This document shows, piece by piece, positions 26,130 through 37,385 of a stretch of DNA of 64,000 nt. This DNA is from Trebonia sp963785645. Lineage in GTDB: Bacteria > Actinomycetota > Actinomycetes > Streptosporangiales > Streptosporangiaceae. Each line of letters begins with the position of its first letter. Position 1 is the stretch's first letter. The notes beneath the pieces were generated by a model, which saw nothing but the letters and a program-made list of their open reading frames with translations, had not been told where the DNA came from and did no database searches. The stretch spans positions 558,001-622,000 of the forward strand of contig CAWAWG010000004.1 of assembly GCA_963785645.1 (NCBI GenBank), given 5' to 3'. The position numbers and the translations under genes were made by a program.

Positions 26130-27827
26130 ATGGCGCAGGAATACCCGACCTCGCTCGGCACCTCGGACGCCGACACTATTTCCCTCCTCGGGCAGGACCT
26201 GGCCGAGGACCTCATGGGCAAGGTCGGCTTCGGCGAGCTGACGCTGTGGATGGTCACCCAGCGGCGGCCGACCCAGTCGGAGGTGCGTGTCTTCGAGTCG
26301 GTGCTCGTCGCGCTCGCTGACCACGGCTTCACGCCGATCGCCATCGCTGCCCGGCTGACCTACCTGTCGGCGCCGGACTCGCTGCAGGGCGCGATCGCCG
26401 CCGGGATCCTCGGCGGCGGGTCCCGCTACCTCGGGGTGACCGAGGACTGCGGCCAGTACCTGGCCGCCGTGCTCGCCGGGGCGGGCGAGATCCCGGCCGA
26501 CGACGCTGGCCCGCCCGACGACACGTTTTATGACGCGCTCGCGCTTGAGGCGGTCAAGAAGGCGCGGGCGGAGAAGAAGTTCATACCTGGCCTCGGCCAC
26601 CCGGTGCACAAGGTCCGCGATCCGCGCACCCCGAGGCTGATCGAAATCGCGACCGAAGAGGGGCTGCGCGGGCCGCACCTGCGCCTGTTCGAGGCGATCG
26701 GCCGGGTCCACCCCCAGGTGCTCGGTCGGACGCTGCCGCTCAACGGGGCCGGGGTCTGCGGAGCGGTCCTCGCCGACCTCGGACTGCCGCTCGATATGCT
26801 GCGGGGGTTCGCGCTGCTGGCCAGGACGGCGGGGCTGCTCGGCCAGATCGCGGAGGAGCAGCGGATGCCCATCGCGAGCGACATCTACATGCAAGTGGAC
26901 CGCAACGCCAAGTACGTGGAACCAAACGGAGCCTTATTTCACGGCAAGGGAGCCGCCATGGCGACCGTCGCAGCGGTTATCGCCTCGACCCATCACCCGT
27001 TCTACTACCGTGCGTCCACGTCGACCGGCGCGGACCGGCCGCCATTCGCCGACGAGTGGGTCGCCAAGATTACCTCGTTCCGCGAGACCCTCACCAGGGC
27101 CAACCCCGACGTGCTGGTGCTCGTGGGCAGCGACCACTTCCATCAGCTCTGGCTCGACAACATGCCGCAGTTTCTCGTCGGCAAGGCGCCGTTCTACGAT
27201 GCGAACTGGTACAACGAGGAGCGCGAGTTCGGCCTGCCACGGCTGTCCTTCACGGGCGATGAGGACCTCTCATCGCACATCCTGCGCAGCGGTCTTGACG
27301 CGGGCTTCGACCTCGCGTTCAGCAACGAGCTGCGGATCGACCACAGCGTCACCTGCCCGATGATCACGCTGCGGCCGGAGTGCGACCTGCCGATCGTGCC
27401 GATCTACACGAACATCTTCGCGCCGCCGCTGCCGCAGCCCAAGCGCTACGTGCAACTCGGCCAGATGATCCGTGAGGTCGTGGAGTCCTGGCCGTCGAAC
27501 CAGCGGGTCGCGATCATCGGGACGGGGCACCTCTCCCTTGAGCTCGGCGGTCCCCGCCAGTTCGGCCCGCACGGCCCGGATCCGGAGTTCGACCGCAAGG
27601 CCGTCGACTGGATCGCCTCCGGCGACATTGAGAAGGCGCTCGGTGAAGTGTCGCTCGAATCCCTCTGGGAGCCGGGCAACGCCACCCACGGCTTCCTCGA
27701 CTTCATGCTGATGATGGGCGTCGCCGGGGCCGGGGAGAAGGCCGACTACGCCGACACCCTCGACCTGTTCCACACGATGGAGGCCTACTTCACCTGGTAC
27801 CCCGGCAACCTCGGAGGCGCGAGGTGA
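26130..27827 (+). CDS. citryl-CoA lyase fused in frame to LigB-type extradiol dioxygenase
   Basis: The ATG 26130 has GAAGGA upstream and yields ~565 residues. Residues 1-~272 are a citrate-synthase-fold citryl-CoA lyase, with the active site LGHPVHKVRDPRTPRL and NGAGVCGAVLADLGLP. After YVEPN the frame continues without stop into a complete LigB-type (class III) dioxygenase. It has THHP near its start, GSDHFHQL (second metal His), and SLELGGPRQF. An internal ATG at 26958, with AAGGGAG five bases before it, would start a normal 289-residue LigB. The citrate-synthase part cleaves a CoA thioester; LigB cleaves a catechol-type ring meta to the hydroxyls. Confidence 0.75.
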   Translation: MAQEYPTSLGTSDADTISLLGQDLAEDLMGKVGFGELTLWMVTQRRPTQSEVRVFESVLVALADHGFTPIAIAARLTYLSAPDSLQGAIAAGILGGGSRYLGVTEDCGQYLAAVLAGAGEIPADDAGPPDDTFYDALALEAVKKARAEKKFIPGLGHPVHKVRDPRTPRLIEIATEEGLRGPHLRLFEAIGRVHPQVLGRTLPLNGAGVCGAVLADLGLPLDMLRGFALLARTAGLLGQIAEEQRMPIASDIYMQVDRNAKYVEPNGALFHGKGAAMATVAAVIASTHHPFYYRASTSTGADRPPFADEWVAKITSFRETLTRANPDVLVLVGSDHFHQLWLDNMPQFLVGKAPFYDANWYNEEREFGLPRLSFTGDEDLSSHILRSGLDAGFDLAFSNELRIDHSVTCPMITLRPECDLPIVPIYTNIFAPPLPQPKRYVQLGQMIREVVESWPSNQRVAIIGTGHLSLELGGPRQFGPHGPDPEFDRKAVDWIASGDIEKALGEVSLESLWEPGNATHGFLDFMLMMGVAGAGEKADYADTLDLFHTMEAYFTWYPGNLGGAR

Positions 27828-28186
27828 GCAAGTACCTCCTGAACAAATTTCTGTTCACGGTCGACCGGGACCCGGAGCTGGTCGAGCGCTACCGAGAGAA
27901 CCCCAGGGGCACCGTCGAGTGGTGGGAGGCCGAGCGGGCCAACGTCATACTCAACGTGGTTACCAGCGAGAAGTCCAGCTGGCTCAGGTTCGAGGACGTC
28001 GAACGGGAGGCACTGGCCGCGCATGACTACCCGAAGCTGTTCGAACTCGGCGCGCACCCGTTCCTTACATTGACGCTGTTCATCGCGATGTTCGAACGCG
28101 ACTACCCCGAGCCGCTCGGCTTCCAGCTCGAATACGCCCAGCGCCTCTCCCATTTCACAATGCCGTACCCAGACATCGGGACATGA
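27824..28186 (+). CDS. LigA-type small subunit of extradiol dioxygenase
   Basis: 120 residues, MSKYLLNKFLFTVDRDPELVERY onwards, with HPFLTLTLFIAMFERDYPEPLGF in the second half. This is the LigA/protocatechuate 4,5-dioxygenase alpha-chain fold. The GTG start overlaps the LigB stop by four bases (GTGA), so the two subunits are coupled. It should form a heteromer with the LigB half of the upstream product. Confidence 0.85.
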   Translation: MSKYLLNKFLFTVDRDPELVERYRENPRGTVEWWEAERANVILNVVTSEKSSWLRFEDVEREALAAHDYPKLFELGAHPFLTLTLFIAMFERDYPEPLGFQLEYAQRLSHFTMPYPDIGT

Positions 28187-28449
28187 CCGGTTCACCAGCT
28201 TTGGGCGTCGCCTCGGCCTTTGGGCACCGCCTCGGCGTCGGCCTTGGCCAGATAAATGTCCATTGATGTCTGCGATAGCGGTATCGGCGGACCTTTCGGG
28301 TACGGTACGCCAACACGGCGATAGGGTATTGCGTGCCTGGGGAGTATCGGATACCGACAGCCGGGGGCAGTAAAGATGACCGTTGAGGGCGACCGGGTTG
28401 CCGGGTTTGGCAGGCTTGAGGATGGCCTAAGCAGGCTAGTCCCTGGTAC

Positions 28450-31110
28450 ATGTGGGGGCCCTATGTCAGCGAACGGCAGTGGGGCACGGTCCGCGAGGAC
28501 TACAGCGAGGACGGCGACGCCTGGAACTACCTGCCGTTCGATCACGCCAGGTCCCGCGCTACCGGTGGGGCGAGGACGGGCTCGCCGGGTTCAGCGACAT
28601 TCACCAGAACCTATGCATCGGGCTGGCGCTCTGGAATGGCCGGGACGGCTTCCTCAAGGAGCGGCCGTTCGGGCTGACCGGGCCGCAGGGCAACCACGGT
28701 GAGGACGTCAAGGAGCACTGGTGGTACACCGACGCCGTGCCGAGCCACGCCTGGAATACCTGGCGCTACCACTACCCGCAGGCCGCGTTCCCCTATGACG
28801 ACCTCCGCGCGGAGAACGCGCGCAGGGACCGGCGGCCCCGGAGTACGAGCTCCTCGACACCGGGGTCTTCGACCAGGACCGGTACTGGGTCACCGAGGTC
28901 ACCTACGCCAAGAGCGACGACGCGGCCGAGCTGCTGCTGGAGATCGAGGTCACGAACGCCGGGCCGGACGCCGACACCATCCACGTGCTGCCGACCGCAT
29001 GGTTCCGCAACACGTGGTCCTGGGACGGGTCGGCGAAGCCGGCCGAAGATCGCGGCTAACGGCACGGGCAGCGAGGTCGACGCGGCGAGCGGCGTCGACA
29101 TCGACCACCCCTTCCTCGGCGCGCTTGAGCTGCTCGCGGCCAGCGCGTCGGACGGGACCGCGCCCAAGCCGCTGTTCTGCGAGAACGAGACGAACAACGA
29201 GCGGCTCTTCAACTGCCAATCGGTGACGCAGTATCCGAAGGACGGCATCAACGACCACGTGGTCAGCGGCGCGCCGACGGTGAACCCCGCAGCAGACGGG
29301 CACCAAGTGCGCGTTCTGGTACACCCTGACGGTGCGGCCCGAGGAGACGGTCACCATCCGGCTGAGGCTCAGGCCGAAGGCGGCCACGGGGACCAGCCAG
29401 CTCGTTCGGGGAAACCTTTGATGTTGTGCGTGCCGCGCGTAAGGCCGAGGCGGACGAGTTCTACCAGGCGCTGACGCCGGCGGCCGCCAGCGCCGACGAG
29501 GCCCACGTCATGCGCCAGGCGTTCGCCGGGATGCTCTGGTCCAAGCAGCTCTACTACTACAACGTGGCGACCTGGCTGGACGGCGACCCGGCCCAGCCGG
29601 CGCCGCCGCCGGACCGCGAGCTCAACCGCAACGCGCGCTGGCGGAACTTCGACGCCTTCGACATCATGTCGATGCCCGACAAGTGGGAGTACCCGTGGTT
29701 CGCCGCCTGGGACCTCGCCTTCCACTGCGTGACCCTCGCCCACGTGGATCCCGGGTTCGCCAAGTACCAGCTCGTGCTGCTGTGCCGGGAGTGGTTCCAG
29801 CACCCGAACGGGGCGCTGCCCGCTTACGAGTGGGACTTCGGCGACGTCAACCCGCCGGTCCAGGCGTGGGCGGCACTCGAGGTGTTCGCGCTCGACGGGG
29901 GGAAGGACTTCGACTTCCTCGCCCGGGTCTTCGACAAGCTGCTGGTCAACTTCACCTGGTGGGTGAACAGGGAGGACGCGCACGGCAACAACCTGTTCGA
30001 GGGCGGCTTCCTCGGCCTGGACAACATCGGCCCGATCGACCGCTCGCACCTGCCGCCGGGCACGGTGCTTGAGCAGTCCGACGCCACCGGGTGGATGGCG
30101 TTCTACGCGCTGTCGATGTGCCGGATCGCGGGCGTCCTGTGGCGGAACGGCCGCCGACACGGCGCGGACCTGGTGCTCAAGTTCCTCGAGCACTACGCCG
30201 GCATCGCCAGGCGCTCGAGGGCCAGGGGATGTGGGACGAGGAGGACGGGATGTTCTACGACCACCTGTGCCTGACGAGCGGCGCGGTCATCCCGGTAAGG
30301 CCAGGTCGATGGTCGGCATGATCCCGCTGCTCGCGGTCGGCGTGATCGACGAGCGGATGATCGCCAACGCGCTCGAGTTCGGCAAGGGGTTCGCCGGCTT
30401 CCTTGAGCGGCACGGCCTCGCCGAGGCCGACGACCGCACGGGACCAGGGCCTGGTGCGGCCCAACCACGGCGAGATGGCCGAGCACGGCGATCGGCTGCT
30501 GCTCAGCGTCGTCGGCGTCGACCGCCTCCGTCCGCTCTTCGCGTCGCTGTTCGACGAGTCCAAGTTCCTGTCACCGTACGGCCTGCGGAGCCTGAGCGCG
30601 GTGCACCGGGACCACCCCTACGTCCTGCACCTGAACGGCACTACCGCGACGATCGACTACGAGCCGGCCGAGTCGACCACCAGCATGTTCGGCGGAAACT
30701 CGAACTGGCGCGGGCCGATCTGGTTCCCGCTGAACTACCTGGTCGTCAGCTGCCTGCTGAAGTGCCACAACTTCTTCGGCGACGACTTCACCGTCGAGTA
30801 CCCGACCGGATCCGGGAACAAGCTCACGCTCGCGGAGATCGCCGACGACCTCGGGCGCGGCTCATCTCGATCTTCACCCGGGGCGAGGACGGGCGGCGGC
30901 CCTGCTTCGGCTGGGTGGACAAGCTGCAGCACGACCCGAGGTGGCGCGACAACATCTACTTCAACGAGTACTTCCACGGCGACAACGGGGCCGGGCTCGG
31001 CGCGTGCCACCAGACGGGCTGGACCGGGCTGATCGCGGACCTGATCCGCCGCCGCCACGGGGCGCTGCCGGAGACCGTCGACCTCGATCCACGACCTGAT
31101 GTACCCGGGG
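28450..31110 (+). pseudogene. GH63-like glucosidase, broken by about nine frameshifts
   Basis: Pieces of one GH63 glucosidase appear in all three plus frames. In order: YVSERQWGTVREDYSEDGDAW, RYRWGEDGLAGF, GNHGEDVKEHWWYTDAVPSH, EYELLDTGVFDQDRYW, AFWYTLTVRPEE, ADEFYQALTP, MWDEEDGMFYDHL, QGLVRPNHGEMAEHG, GPIWFPLNYLVV, GWVDKLQHDPRW, TGWTGLIADLI. Breaks lie near 28558, 28836, 29040, 29290, 29410, 30211, 30296, 30433 and 30861. Order and spacing are otherwise normal, so the gene was recently whole or is miscalled. It would hydrolyse alpha-glucosidic bonds and fits the glgX-treY-treZ neighbourhood. Coding start and end are approximate. Confidence 0.6.
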
Positions 31111-31119
31111 AACGAAGCG

Positions 31120-33266
<2,147 letters not shown>

Positions 33267-33289
33267 CCCGAACGAGTCCGTGCTTCGCG
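33267..33289. repeat. 23-bp dispersed repeat, copy 1
   Basis: The 23 bases starting CCCGAACGAGTCC are identical to 57398-57420. A related shorter form is at 3804-3819. This copy begins directly after the glgX stop. Confidence 0.6.
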
Positions 33290-33446
33290 CTCACGCGCCC
33301 ATGACCCGCGGCCAGGCAGACACTTCGCCCGACCAAAGACACTCCCGCGCCAGGCCATTTGCGGCAGCCCCACAAGCAGTAATGACTGGGCGTTCCAAGG
33401 CCACGAGATCACAGGAACGTGTGTGCGTTAGAGGGGTTCCAGGCGA

Positions 33447-33935
33447 TTACCGTGATACGACGCGATAGCGAGGAGCGGGGCGCGCCGGGGTGACGGTCGC
33501 GCGGCTTCGGTCCGGCCCACAGGGTTTAGTGGGCCGGACCGACTCGCGCGCGACCGCCACCTCCGCGCCCCGCGCACCACTCTGACTTTGACTTTGGTTT
33601 GACACCACAGTCAGCGGCAGGGGCGACTGGGATAGCGGCCGATGCGGCCACCGCGGTGTGTCAGTCTCGGGCAAAGGCAACAAGGCCCCCCGACAAAGGT
33701 GACTACACTCGTGGCACGCACCGGCCGCCGCTCTGCGGCGCTGGATTGTCACAGCGCTTATAACGATCGTACCGGCAGCCAGGCCGATGAGGCCAACGCC
33801 GATGACGATCTCCGTGGCTAGCCCAAAGCCCGCGAAGCTATGGGTAGCGGCGCCGTGCAGGGCGATGAAGGCGAGGACGAGTATCAGTACGATCGCCGAG
33901 GTGGATGGCAGGTAGCAGCGCAGACGCAGCAGCAT
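33447..33935 (-). CDS. small membrane protein with Cys-rich motif
   Basis: AAGGAG lies nine bases before the ATG at 33935. The protein starts MLLRLRCYLPSTSAIVLILV and has two hydrophobic segments, ~12-33 and ~40-62. RRRAAAGACHECSHLCRG follows, with CxxC-x2-C-type cysteines, then a polar tail. The first ~85 residues look real; the end of the frame may be fortuitous. Family and function are not recognised. Confidence 0.5.
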   Translation of the reverse strand: MLLRLRCYLPSTSAIVLILVLAFIALHGAATHSFAGFGLATEIVIGVGLIGLAAGTIVISAVTIQRRRAAAGACHECSHLCRGALLPLPETDTPRWPHRPLSQSPLPLTVVSNQSQSQSGARGAEVAVARESVRPTKPCGPDRSRATVTPARPAPRYRVVSR

Positions 33936-34026
33936 GGGGGGTCTCCTTAGCCGGGTCGTCGGATGCGGACCAGGCCCTGCGCCGTTGCAAGTCCTTCTTC
34001 TTGCATGCCTTACCGGAAGGATGATG

Positions 34027-35616
34027 TCAAGTGCGAGTCGGGCGATTACCCAATGTGAAAAAGGCGAGCAGGCCGGCGAGGACCACCAGTGTGGCCGACA
34101 GGTAGAACGCCGCGTGCAGGCCGTCGCCGAACGCCGCGTAGGCGGCGCCCTCGACATCCGCGATGAGTCCGCCCTGGCTTGCGTACTGGCCGAGGTATTT
34201 GTCGATCTGACCCGTCTCGATGACCTTGATGATGAGCGGCTTGAAGGCTTCGATCGCCGCCTTGTTGGCGGCCGAGACGTGCAGGGCGTCGATGTGGCTG
34301 TTGAGTGTCGAGTTGAGCCGGGAAAAGACAAGCGAGCCGAGGACGGAGGCACCTGCCACCGCGCCGATTTCCCGGCTGGTGTTGGCGGCCGACGCGGCCA
34401 TGCCCGACCGCTGCGGCGGGACGGCGTCGAGGACAGCGGCCGTGACCGGGACCACCGTGATGCCGATGCCGAAGCCGGCCAGGGCGAGGGCCAGCGACAG
34501 GCCGACGTAGTTTGGGTGCTGGGTGATCAGCGGGCTCGCGATCAGCAGCCCGGCGGCGAAGGCCGCGCAGCCGGTTGTGATCGGCCAGCGCGGGCTGACC
34601 CGCCCGCTCCAGTAGCCGGCCAACAGCGACCCGATGATCATCAGGGCGGTCATCGGCGCGAATACGAGCGCGATCTTGTAGCCGGACAGCGACGGGACTT
34701 CTACCAGGTACAGGGCGGTGAAGAAGAAGATCGCGAAGGTCGCGAAGTAGGTGCAGAACGCGACGATGTTCGGCACGGTGAACCGGGGGAGCCGGAAGAA
34801 CCTCAGGTCGAGCAGCGGGTGCGCGGTCCGCCGCTCCCAGATGACGAACGCGGCCGCGAGGACTGCGGCTGCGCCGAGCAGGACAATGACCTCGGTGGCG
34901 GCGAAGCTCGACGTCTCGGCATCGATGATCGCGAACATGAGCGCGGCCAGCGCGCCGGCACCGAAGAAGGTCCCGAGGGTATCGACGCGGGCTGCCGTCG
35001 GGTCGGAGCTCTCCGGCACGGTGATCGCGGCGGCCACGAGGGCGGCGAGGCCGAATACGAGGTTGAACCAGAAGATACCGCGCCAGCTCCACGCGCCCAC
35101 GATGGCGCCGCCGATCACCGGACCGAGGGCGAGCGCGAGCCCGGAGACCGCGGCCCAGATGCCGATCGCCCAGGTGCGCTCGCGGGTGTCTGTGTACATG
35201 TGCCTGATGATCGACAGCGTGCCCGGCTCGCTCGCCGCCGCGCCGAGGCCCATGATCGCCCGGCCCGCGATGAGCGTCTGCGCGTTGGGCGCTAGCGCGC
35301 AGAGCACGGATCCGGCACAGAAGACGCCCGCTCCGGCCAGCATGACCTTCTTGCGGCCGAGTTCGTCGCCGATCATGCCGCAGGCCAGCATGATGGAGGC
35401 AAAGGTCAGAGCGTAGCCGCCGATCACCCATTGCAGCTCCGCGACGGACGCCTGAAGGTCGGTCTGGATACTGCCCAGTCCGACGCTGACGATCGTGTTG
35501 TCGAGGAACGTCAGGAAAAGGATGGTGCAGAGCGCGGCGAGTGCGACCGAGCTCGCCCGGTCGCCCCCGCCGTCGACACTGCCCGGCCGGGGGCCTATAA
35601 GCCTGCTGAGCTGCAT
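34027..35616 (-). CDS. MFS drug-efflux transporter, DHA2-type
   Basis: About 529 residues and 14 likely helices. FLDNTIVSVGLGSIQTDLQ is helix 1, CGMIGDELGRKKVMLAG is motif A, and GPVIGGAIVGAWSWRGIFWFN is motif C. A longer extracytoplasmic loop near the C-terminus (HIDALHVSAANKAAIE onward) is common in this subgroup. The start at 35616 overlaps the end of the upstream lipoprotein gene by about 22 bases, suggesting cotranscription. The substrate is unknown. Confidence 0.85.
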   Translation of the reverse strand: MQLSRLIGPRPGSVDGGGDRASSVALAALCTILFLTFLDNTIVSVGLGSIQTDLQASVAELQWVIGGYALTFASIMLACGMIGDELGRKKVMLAGAGVFCAGSVLCALAPNAQTLIAGRAIMGLGAAASEPGTLSIIRHMYTDTRERTWAIGIWAAVSGLALALGPVIGGAIVGAWSWRGIFWFNLVFGLAALVAAAITVPESSDPTAARVDTLGTFFGAGALAALMFAIIDAETSSFAATEVIVLLGAAAVLAAAFVIWERRTAHPLLDLRFFRLPRFTVPNIVAFCTYFATFAIFFFTALYLVEVPSLSGYKIALVFAPMTALMIIGSLLAGYWSGRVSPRWPITTGCAAFAAGLLIASPLITQHPNYVGLSLALALAGFGIGITVVPVTAAVLDAVPPQRSGMAASAANTSREIGAVAGASVLGSLVFSRLNSTLNSHIDALHVSAANKAAIEAFKPLIIKVIETGQIDKYLGQYASQGGLIADVEGAAYAAFGDGLHAAFYLSATLVVLAGLLAFFTLGNRPTRT

Positions 35617-36173
35617 GCCGCCGGCACCGGGATCGTCAGCCCCGCGCTCTTGGCCTGTGACAGCAAACTGCAGAAGACGTCGTCGCCGACCTTCCATATG
35701 CCGTCCTGCAGAACCGAGCTTCCGCTCGCGCCGGTAGCCACCGTCGTCCCCATCGCGGAGAGGTCGTACTTCACCTTCGCCAGGGTGGAAGAGGTCAGCG
35801 TCACGGAGTCCACCTTGGACGTCACCGCTGACGCCAGCGGGCTCGATGCGAAGGAACTGAGCGCGGATGAGAACTGCGAGCCGTTCTGCAGCAGCGCGAT
35901 GCGCTTGCTGTTCGGCGTCGAGGCGTTGAAGAACGTGTTCCAGTTGGTCGTGATCTCCGAGACCGCGCTCGACGAGCCGCCAGACGTGGCGGGACTCGAA
36001 CTGGCCGAGGCCGAGGCCGATACCGATGCCGGAGTGCTTGCCGCTGTTGCGGCGGTGGAAGACGAAGAAGAGCTTGAGCTGCTTGAGCAGGCTGATATCG
36101 CGGTGACGAGCACTAGACCAAGCGCGGGGGCCAGGTAGACCCCTCGTTTGGCCGGCAGGCTAAATCGCATCAT
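35595..36173 (-). CDS. lipoprotein with Ser-rich linker
   Basis: About 192 residues. The signal MMRFSLPAKRGVYLAPALGL ends in the lipobox ISAC. A run of nine serines and an Ala/Ser-rich linker to ~70 follow. The folded part starts near EITTNWNTFFNAS. A similar NTF2-like small lipoprotein fold occurs in other actinomycetes, but I cannot assign a function. It is joined to the downstream MFS gene by an overlap and may assist it. Confidence 0.7.
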   Translation of the reverse strand: MMRFSLPAKRGVYLAPALGLVLVTAISACSSSSSSSSSSTAATAASTPASVSASASASSSPATSGGSSSAVSEITTNWNTFFNASTPNSKRIALLQNGSQFSSALSSFASSPLASAVTSKVDSVTLTSSTLAKVKYDLSAMGTTVATGASGSSVLQDGIWKVGDDVFCSLLSQAKSAGLTIPVPAACSSAGL

Positions 36174-36336
36174 TACGCGTCCCGTCCCTTGGGTCGGCGT
36201 CCTATGAGCATGTGACTGATTGGGTAATCCCCGAGAGATTCCTTTGGATTATTGTCGCTCGGGAACCAGCCGCCTGCCGGAGTTCGCCGACGTGTTCGTC
36301 AGTTCGTGACAGTCACGTGCTCAGAGCGACGCCAGT

Positions 36337-36350
36337 GATTCACGTGAAAC
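36337..36350. promoter_or_regulatory. parS-like site
   Basis: GATTCACGTGAAAC differs at one position from the widely conserved ParB site GTTTCACGTGAAAC. It lies in a 211-base intergenic region. A single near-match may be chance. Confidence 0.3.
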
Positions 36351-36384
36351 CTGGTTCGAGTCCACTGGCTACGCCGGTGAAGCG

Positions 36385-36654
36385 CTAGTGCTTGCCCGGT
36401 TCGTTCCAGTTGAAGTGGACCTTGATGGTGCCGAAGTTCTTGGAGGGCTTCTCTATCCGCATGTTCTTCATGGAAGAGCGCTTCGAGTCAAGGAACCGCA
36501 GCACGTGCTTCTTCAGCTGGCCCGACCCCTTACCCGGGATGATCTCAAGGAGCGGCGCCTTCTTCGCGACAGCCTCGTCGAACTTCTGCCTGAGCGCCTT
36601 CTCGATCTCCGAGCCCTGGTTGTAGATGTCATGCAGGTCGAGCGATACCTTCAT
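36385..36654 (-). CDS. Smr-domain protein
   Basis: 89 residues. LDLHDI starts the domain and IIPGKGSGQLKKHV is the GKGxG nucleic-acid-binding loop of the Smr (small MutS-related) fold, here as a stand-alone domain. Smr domains nick or bind DNA or RNA. It ends nine bases from gntK on the same strand, so the two probably share a transcript. Confidence 0.8.
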   Translation of the reverse strand: MKVSLDLHDIYNQGSEIEKALRQKFDEAVAKKAPLLEIIPGKGSGQLKKHVLRFLDSKRSSMKNMRIEKPSKNFGTIKVHFNWNEPGKH

Positions 36655-36663
36655 TCGCTCAGC

Positions 36664-37179
36664 TTAGCCCGAGGCCGGCTCGCCATCGGGCCAGACCGTC
36701 GCGATGATCAACGCCGCGGTGTGCACCGCGTCGCCGTCGGCCGGAACGGTCTGCACCCGCTCGCCGGGCGCGGGGGGCTCGAAGGCGGCCAGCTGGCTGT
36801 CGAGCAGCTTCTCGGGAAAGAAGTGACCGTGCCGTGCCAGCAGTCGCTGCTCGAGCTCCGCCCTGCTTACCTGGAGGAATACCATCCTCGCGGTCGGGCG
36901 CCCGGTCAGCAGCCGGTCCCGGTAGGCGCGCTTGAGCGCTGAGCACGTGACCACCGCGGACTGGCCCGCCGCGATCCGCTCGTCCATCCAGCCGGTGATC
37001 GCTTGCAGCCAGGGCTCGCGGTCGGCGTCAGTCAGCGGGATACCCGCGCGCATCTTGGCGATGTTCGCTTCCGGGTGGAAGGTGTCGGCATCGGCGAACC
37101 GCCACTGGAGCCGCCCGGCCAGCAGCGCACCGATGGTCGTCTTGCCGCTGCCGGAGACTCCGGCCACGATCAGGATCAC
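36664..37179 (-). CDS. gntK: gluconokinase
   Basis: 171 residues. The P-loop GVSGSGKTT is at 7-15. DADTFHPEANIAKMRAGIPLTD and VTCSALKRAYRDRLL are diagnostic for GntK, and GHFFPEKLLDSQ follows. It phosphorylates gluconate to 6-phosphogluconate, feeding the pentose-phosphate pathway. The gene precedes smr on the same strand. Confidence 0.92.
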   Translation of the reverse strand: MILIVAGVSGSGKTTIGALLAGRLQWRFADADTFHPEANIAKMRAGIPLTDADREPWLQAITGWMDERIAAGQSAVVTCSALKRAYRDRLLTGRPTARMVFLQVSRAELEQRLLARHGHFFPEKLLDSQLAAFEPPAPGERVQTVPADGDAVHTAALIIATVWPDGEPASG

Positions 37180-37231
37180 CGGTGTAACGATACGCGTCGG
37201 TCTGGCGTTACAGTGCGTAGGGCATGCGCAA

Positions 37232-37295
37232 GGCGAGGCCCGCGGGCTTTACGTTGAACGTTGGGAGCGTCATCTGGCCGCCCGCGGGCCTCGCC
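37232..37295. repeat. 16-bp inverted repeat with 32-bp loop
   Basis: GGCGAGGCCCGCGGGC (37232-37247) and its exact complement (37280-37295) are separated by 32 bases. It lies between ctaB and gntK, both minus strand. It could be a terminator with a long loop or a recombination-type repeat. Confidence 0.6.
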
Positions 37296-37385
37296 CAATA
37301 TGAAACACGCATTACCGGTCTCGCCGGTTCAATCGGGTTTCCACATTTTTTGCGTACCCGCAGGTCGCCCCCCGGGATCGTCCGC

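Noticed and set aside
28376..28450. Upstream ATG at 28376 as the GH63 start
   Set aside because: The frame does not join the GH63 sequence, and the encoded residues do not resemble the family.
33934..35295. Long plus-strand open frame of ~450 residues
   Set aside because: Antisense shadow of the MFS gene at 34027-35616; composition is charged and repetitive, with no domain.
36350..36375. GGTTCGAGTCC resembling a tRNA B-box
   Set aside because: No cloverleaf can be built around it.
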